Origin: Dialister sp. CAG:486
GTDB taxonomy: Bacteria; Bacillota; Negativicutes; Veillonellales; Dialisteraceae
Length of the DNA stretch: 9,210 nucleotides
Assembly: GCA_000434475.1 (NCBI GenBank)
Contig: FR879561.1
Coordinates: 1 to 9,210, forward strand
Direction of reading: 5' to 3'
The notes under the pieces are model-generated. The model saw nothing but the letters and a program-made list of their open reading frames with translations. It was not told the origin of the DNA and did no database searches. Below are positions 6,373 to 9,210 of this stretch, piece after piece; position 1 is the first letter of the stretch, and every line of letters begins with the position of its first letter. Made by a program: the position numbers and the translations under genes.

Positions 6373-7766
6373 TAAGAACGGCGGGGGCTGTTTTTTGCTG
6401 TGCCTTTTTGCTTTGCACAGGTATTTCTGCCCAAGCGCTGGATCTGGATACCAGCGCACATGAGACGATGGCCGAAGAGCTTTCCTCCCGCGATCTCCGG
6501 ATGCCGGAGAAAAAGACGGATGAGGCCATTGTACAGGTGGCGCCAGCCCCGGAGAAGAAGGTCAGTCTGCATGTGAGCGACGCTCCTGTGGCAGAGGTAC
6601 TGCGGGGACTCGCGGAGATGACGGGAGAGGATGTCATTTTCTCTTCTCACGTGAAGGAGCGGGTCACGGCCAGTCTGGATGATGTGACGCCGGAAGAAGC
6701 GATGACATCCATCATGGCGGCCTGTGGACTTGCCGGGCGGAAAGAGGGAAGTACGCTTATTATTTTTTCCGCCGTAACGGAGAAAGAGTCCGGCATCTTT
6801 GCGAAGTCATACCGCCTTTCCTATGCGAATGCCAAGGAAGCTGCCGAAAGTCTGACGGACATGGTATCCAAAGGCAAGGTGTCTTATAACCAGTCGGCCA
6901 ATACTGTGCTTGTGAGTGGGACGCCGGCCGAGCTGATGCAGGTGGATGCGCTCCTTCGCGGTATGGATATCCCCGAAAAGCAGGTGAAGGTGGAGGCGGA
7001 AGTCATCGCAGTCAATAAAAGCTCGGCCAAAGAGCTGGGGCTGGACTGGAATTTCAAAAGCCTCACCGGCAGTGCGGACTATGACCGTGACAGTTGGACG
7101 GAGCAGCACTATGTACTGGGGGAAGATGGAAATATCAAGTACGACAGTGATAGAAATCCCAAGATCCGAAACATTGAAAAAAGCGGCTGGGACGTCACGA
7201 TCCCTGATGGCTACGCTGGGATCTCCTATGGACGTGCGCCGGGCGGGCATCCCTACACCTTCTTCTTTCAGGCAAATCTCAATGCACTGGTCACTAAAGG
7301 CAAGGCAAAAGTACTGGCAAAGCCGCACGTCGTCACGATGAATGGCAGGAAAGCCGACATCCTGATCGGGAGCCGCATCCCGGTCATCGTAGAGCATATG
7401 GAAAATGGTGTGAAGACCACGACGACAGAGTACAAGGACGCCGGCATCAAGCTCACATATACCCCCATTATCAGTGCGGACAATGAGATCACCGCGGATG
7501 TGGAAGCAGAAGTCTCGACGCCCTACCTTGTCCCTGAGATGAAAGCGTACCGCATCATCACGCGCTCGGCGAATACGATGGTGCGTCTGGCATCCGGGCA
7601 GCTCCTGGCTATCGGCGGTCTCATCGATAAAGAGGAAGGAAAGACCTTCCGCAAAGTACCTATTTTAGGAGACATCCCGCTTCTGGGAAAACTCTTCCAA
7701 AGTCATGGGAAAAGTCTGGAGGAGTCGGAAATCATTATACTTATCAGGGCGGATGTGATCGAATAA
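6294..7766 (+). CDS. Secretin (PilQ/GspD family outer-membrane channel)
   Basis: It forms the multimeric outer-membrane pore of a type IV pilus or type II secretion system. From the ATG at 6294 (490 residues), residues 88-160 are a secretin N0/STN domain (VSLHVSDAPVAEVLRGLAEM) and 169-228 one N1 domain (YANAKEAAESLTDMV, NTVLVSGTP). Residues 232-490 are the secretin pore domain with VLAKPHVVTMNGRKADILIG, ASGQLLAIGGLI and the signature VPILGDIPLLGKLF (455-468). Only two N-domains are present, closer to PilQ than to GspD. The start is uncertain. ATG 6294 lies 79 bases inside the preceding gene and gives an odd 27-residue Arg/His/Cys-rich extension before the hydrophobic core. A CTG at 6369, overlapping the upstream TGA, would give a standard signal peptide (IRTAGAVFCCAFLLCTGISAQA). 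I favour a start near 6369, by coupling, but cannot prove it. Confidence 0.85.
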   Translation: MECFQHTGKDGHTRRCFRCFHTQHPLIRTAGAVFCCAFLLCTGISAQALDLDTSAHETMAEELSSRDLRMPEKKTDEAIVQVAPAPEKKVSLHVSDAPVAEVLRGLAEMTGEDVIFSSHVKERVTASLDDVTPEEAMTSIMAACGLAGRKEGSTLIIFSAVTEKESGIFAKSYRLSYANAKEAAESLTDMVSKGKVSYNQSANTVLVSGTPAELMQVDALLRGMDIPEKQVKVEAEVIAVNKSSAKELGLDWNFKSLTGSADYDRDSWTEQHYVLGEDGNIKYDSDRNPKIRNIEKSGWDVTIPDGYAGISYGRAPGGHPYTFFFQANLNALVTKGKAKVLAKPHVVTMNGRKADILIGSRIPVIVEHMENGVKTTTTEYKDAGIKLTYTPIISADNEITADVEAEVSTPYLVPEMKAYRIITRSANTMVRLASGQLLAIGGLIDKEEGKTFRKVPILGDIPLLGKLFQSHGKSLEESEIIILIRADVIE

Positions 7767-7771
7767 AGGGG

Positions 7772-7793
7772 GCTGGTGACTAGGAGACTAGGA
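7772..7793. repeat. Short direct repeats just after the secretin gene
   Basis: CTAGGAGA occurs twice in tandem (7780-7795 region) within GGTGACTAGGAGACTAGG. The same kind of sequence, with T/C changes, reappears at 8017-8053, on the other side of the dispersed element copy B. No terminator with a T-run is visible directly after the secretin stop. Confidence 0.45.
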
Positions 7794-7811
7794 GACATCA
7801 GACTCCCATAT

Positions 7812-7970
7812 CGTCATTTCGAGCGAAGCGAGAAATCTTCCTTGCAGAGCGATAAACGAAGGATGTGTGAACGCAGAAATACGTAGCACCAAGGCGTCGT
7901 TTCCCTGTATCTGCTTATGTGATACTGACTGCAGTGCAAGAAAGATCCCTCGGTTGCGCTTTCGATGATG
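7812..7970. repeat. Dispersed palindromic intergenic element, copy B
   Basis: This is the complete second copy of the element at 1-150. The left end CGTCATTTCGAGCGAAGCGA (7812-7831) continues into AATCTTCCTTGCAGAGC and is inverted at the right end, GCAGTGCAAGAAAGATCCC with TCGGTTGCGCTTTCGATGA. Inside, a second nested inverted repeat, AAACGA (7854-7859) / TCGTTT (7897-7902), flanks the conserved AGCACCAAGGCG. The whole element could fold into a long hairpin on either strand and may act as a transcription end for the secretin gene. It carries no gene. Confidence 0.75.
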
Positions 7971-7995
7971 ATATGGTGAAGGGATACCCCCAAAA

Positions 7996-8086
7996 AAGTT
8001 TGAAAGCAGGGATGAGTGACTGGTGATTAGGAATTAGTGGCTAGGGATTAGGCTGGCGATACGAGAAAACCGCTAATTTCAAACTT
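7996..8086. repeat. Inverted-repeat-bounded block of degenerate TTAGG/GATTAG repeats
   Basis: A perfect 10-base inverted repeat, AAGTTTGAAA (7996-8005) / TTTCAAACTT (8077-8086), encloses 71 bases. The first half of the enclosed sequence is a run of related units: GTGACTG, GTGATTAG, GAATTAGTG, GCTAGG, GATTAGG (about 8015-8052). It has no coding potential. It looks like a second family of small intergenic repeat, related to the fragment at 7772-7793. Confidence 0.5.
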
Positions 8087-8097
8087 CCGCGGCGCTT

Positions 8098-8173
8098 AGA
8101 TCCTTCGACTCAGTTCTCATATTTCAGATAAGCCATTCTTTAACATACGACGTTTTTCTCCGCTCAGGATGAC
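8098..8173. repeat. Split fragment resembling a dispersed-element end
   Basis: AGATCCTTCGACT (8098-8110) and CCGCTCAGGATGAC (8160-8173) would join into a sequence very like the right end of the elements at 1-150 and 7812-7970 (AGATCCCTCGG...CGGGATGAC). They are separated by 49 unrelated, AT-richer bases. It may be a degenerate copy or two element ends with a short interior. Confidence 0.35.
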
Positions 8174-8200
8174 GAAATGCGCCGTACCAATCCCTTTGAA

Positions 8201-8266
8201 CCCGTAGACCTGTAGGACCCGCTCCCCCTCTTTCATACGCAATCGAGGGGCAGCGCGTCCCACGGG
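8201..8266 (+). other. Long imperfect hairpin upstream of the ABC-F gene (possible structured leader or small RNA)
   Basis: Arms 8215-8230 and 8245-8260 pair at 14 of 16 positions, with two symmetric C-C mismatches and a 14-base loop (8231-8244). An outer stem CCCGT (8201-8205) / ACGGG (8262-8266) extends it. Two smaller hairpins follow before the start codon: CTATAAA/TTTATAG (8279-8285/8291-8297) and CCG-CATG/CATG-CGG (8299-8317). No T-run follows the main hairpin and I recognise no riboswitch or RNA family. I could not place a convincing promoter for the ABC-F gene in this stretch. Confidence 0.4.
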
Positions 8267-8332
8267 CTAACCCTGAACCTATAAACTATTTTTATAGACC
8301 GACATGCTACATGCCGGCCACGGAGTATTACT

Positions 8333-9210
8333 ATGGCAATTCTACGTATCAACGGTCTGTCGAAATCCTTCGGCATCAAGACTGTCTTTGAAAATGTTTC
8401 CTTTGACATCCGAAGCGGGGAACGCATCGGTCTGGTCGGTGCGAATGGCGCGGGCAAGACGACGCTCCTGAAATGCATTCGCGGTGATGAGGAATACGAT
8501 AAAGGCTCCGTCAAGGCGAGCGACGGTGCCATCATCGGCTACCTCCGTCAGGATTTCAATTACACCTCCCATACCATCCGCGAGGAAATGGAAGAGGCGT
8601 GGCGGGATGTCCTCTTTTATAAAGATCGCATCGAAGCGCTGACGAAAGAGCTCGAGCAGCACAAGGACGATGAGAAGCTCATTGAGCAGTATGGCAAGGC
8701 GGAAGAGCGATTTGAATTCTTAGGCGGTTATGATTATGAGTCGATGACGAAAAAGATCCTGACCGGGCTCGGCTTCAGAGAGGAGGATTGGGACAGAGAC
8801 ATCCATGCCTTCTCCGGCGGGCAGAAGGTCCGTATCAACCTTGCCGCCGCCTTCGTGCGCCATCCGGATTTCCTTCTCTTAGACGAACCGACGAACCACC
8901 TCGACATGGGCATGCTCGAGTGGCTCGAAGACTACCTGCGCTCGTACAAAGGCGGGATCCTCATGATCTCCCATGACCGCTATTTCCTGGATGCAGCGGC
9001 GACGGGGATCATCGATCTGGAGAACCATCATATCCGAAGTTTCCGTGGAGGCTACTCGCGCTATCTGGAGACAAAGACGAACCAGGACAAAGCCTACCAA
9101 AAGGCTTACGACAAGCAGCAGGAGCACATCAAGGAAACGGAAGAGTATATCCGACGCTACAAGGCGGGCATCAAGGCGAAGCAGGCGCGCGGCCGCCAGT
9201 CACAGCTGAA
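8333..9210 (+). CDS. ABC-F family ATPase (cytosolic, ribosome-associated type), 3' end beyond the window
   Basis: The frame is open from ATG 8333 to the window end (292 residues). It begins MAILRINGLSKSFG after a GGAG (8322-8325) seven bases upstream. The first ABC domain is complete: Walker A GANGAGKT (36-43), Q-loop region GYLRQDF, signature FSGGQ (160-164), Walker B FLLLDEPTNHLD (180-191) with catalytic E185, and H-switch H214 in ISHDRYFLD. The visible C-terminus (RYKAGIKAKQARGRQSQL) is the start of the charged helical linker that in ABC-F proteins reaches toward the ribosomal tRNA sites. A second ABC domain should follow outside the window. There are no membrane segments, as expected: ABC-F proteins act on translation and do not transport. 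It appears to be a housekeeping type (YdiF/Uup-like), though a resistance role cannot be excluded. It is unrelated in function to the upstream envelope genes. Confidence 0.9.
   Translation, partial: MAILRINGLSKSFGIKTVFENVSFDIRSGERIGLVGANGAGKTTLLKCIRGDEEYDKGSVKASDGAIIGYLRQDFNYTSHTIREEMEEAWRDVLFYKDRIEALTKELEQHKDDEKLIEQYGKAEERFEFLGGYDYESMTKKILTGLGFREEDWDRDIHAFSGGQKVRINLAAAFVRHPDFLLLDEPTNHLDMGMLEWLEDYLRSYKGGILMISHDRYFLDAAATGIIDLENHHIRSFRGGYSRYLETKTNQDKAYQKAYDKQQEHIKETEEYIRRYKAGIKAKQARGRQSQL

Noticed and set aside
8280..8298. TATAAA/TATAGA as -10 boxes for the ABC-F gene
   Set aside because: No -35 at proper spacing for either, and the two sequences form an AT-rich inverted repeat that explains the resemblance.

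Overview
The window looks chromosomal and comes from a diderm Firmicute of the class Negativicutes (Veillonella, Dialister, Megasphaera or Selenomonas type). The evidence is a combination of Firmicutes-style AGGAGG ribosome binding sites with outer-membrane machinery: an LptD/OstA-like LPS transporter ending in Phe, a secretin, and signal-peptide proteins carrying the short 'R-x3-L-E-x2-VYG' repeats I associate with this class. The genus is a guess.

Layout from left to right, all genes on the + strand. Positions 1-150 hold one copy of a dispersed palindromic intergenic element. Positions 393-1784 encode a GspL-like (PilM-PilN fused) inner-membrane assembly protein with its own promoter and a strong terminator (1813-1854). 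The gap 1785-2360 contains a solitary type I-C-like CRISPR repeat (2018-2050), a second terminator (2169-2198) and a good promoter (2200-2229). Then come a small exported protein of unknown function (2361-2813), a larger exported repeat protein with a beta-rich domain and a glycine-zipper segment (2963-4135), and an LptD/OstA-like gene (from 4128) that overlaps it by 8 bases. The LptD-like gene is split by a one-base frameshift near 5384, and its true C-terminus is read in another frame to 5737. A PilP/GspC-like protein (5827-6372) and a secretin (6294, or a later start, to 7766) follow. Positions 7767-8332 are non-coding but rich in structure: degenerate tandem repeats, a second copy of the dispersed element, a split fragment possibly of the same type, and a long imperfect hairpin. 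The window ends inside an ABC-F ATPase gene (8333 to beyond 9210).

Functionally this is an envelope locus. The GspL-like protein, the PilP/GspC-like protein and the secretin are parts of a type IV pilus or type II secretion machine: cytoplasmic/inner-membrane platform, periplasmic connector and outer-membrane channel. The exported repeat protein and the LptD-like protein form a translationally coupled pair inserted between these pilus/secretion genes. The most notable observations are the orphan CRISPR repeat enclosed by promoter-like and terminator signals, the frameshift in a normally essential gene, the partner proteins of unknown function beside LptD, and the repeated palindromic elements.
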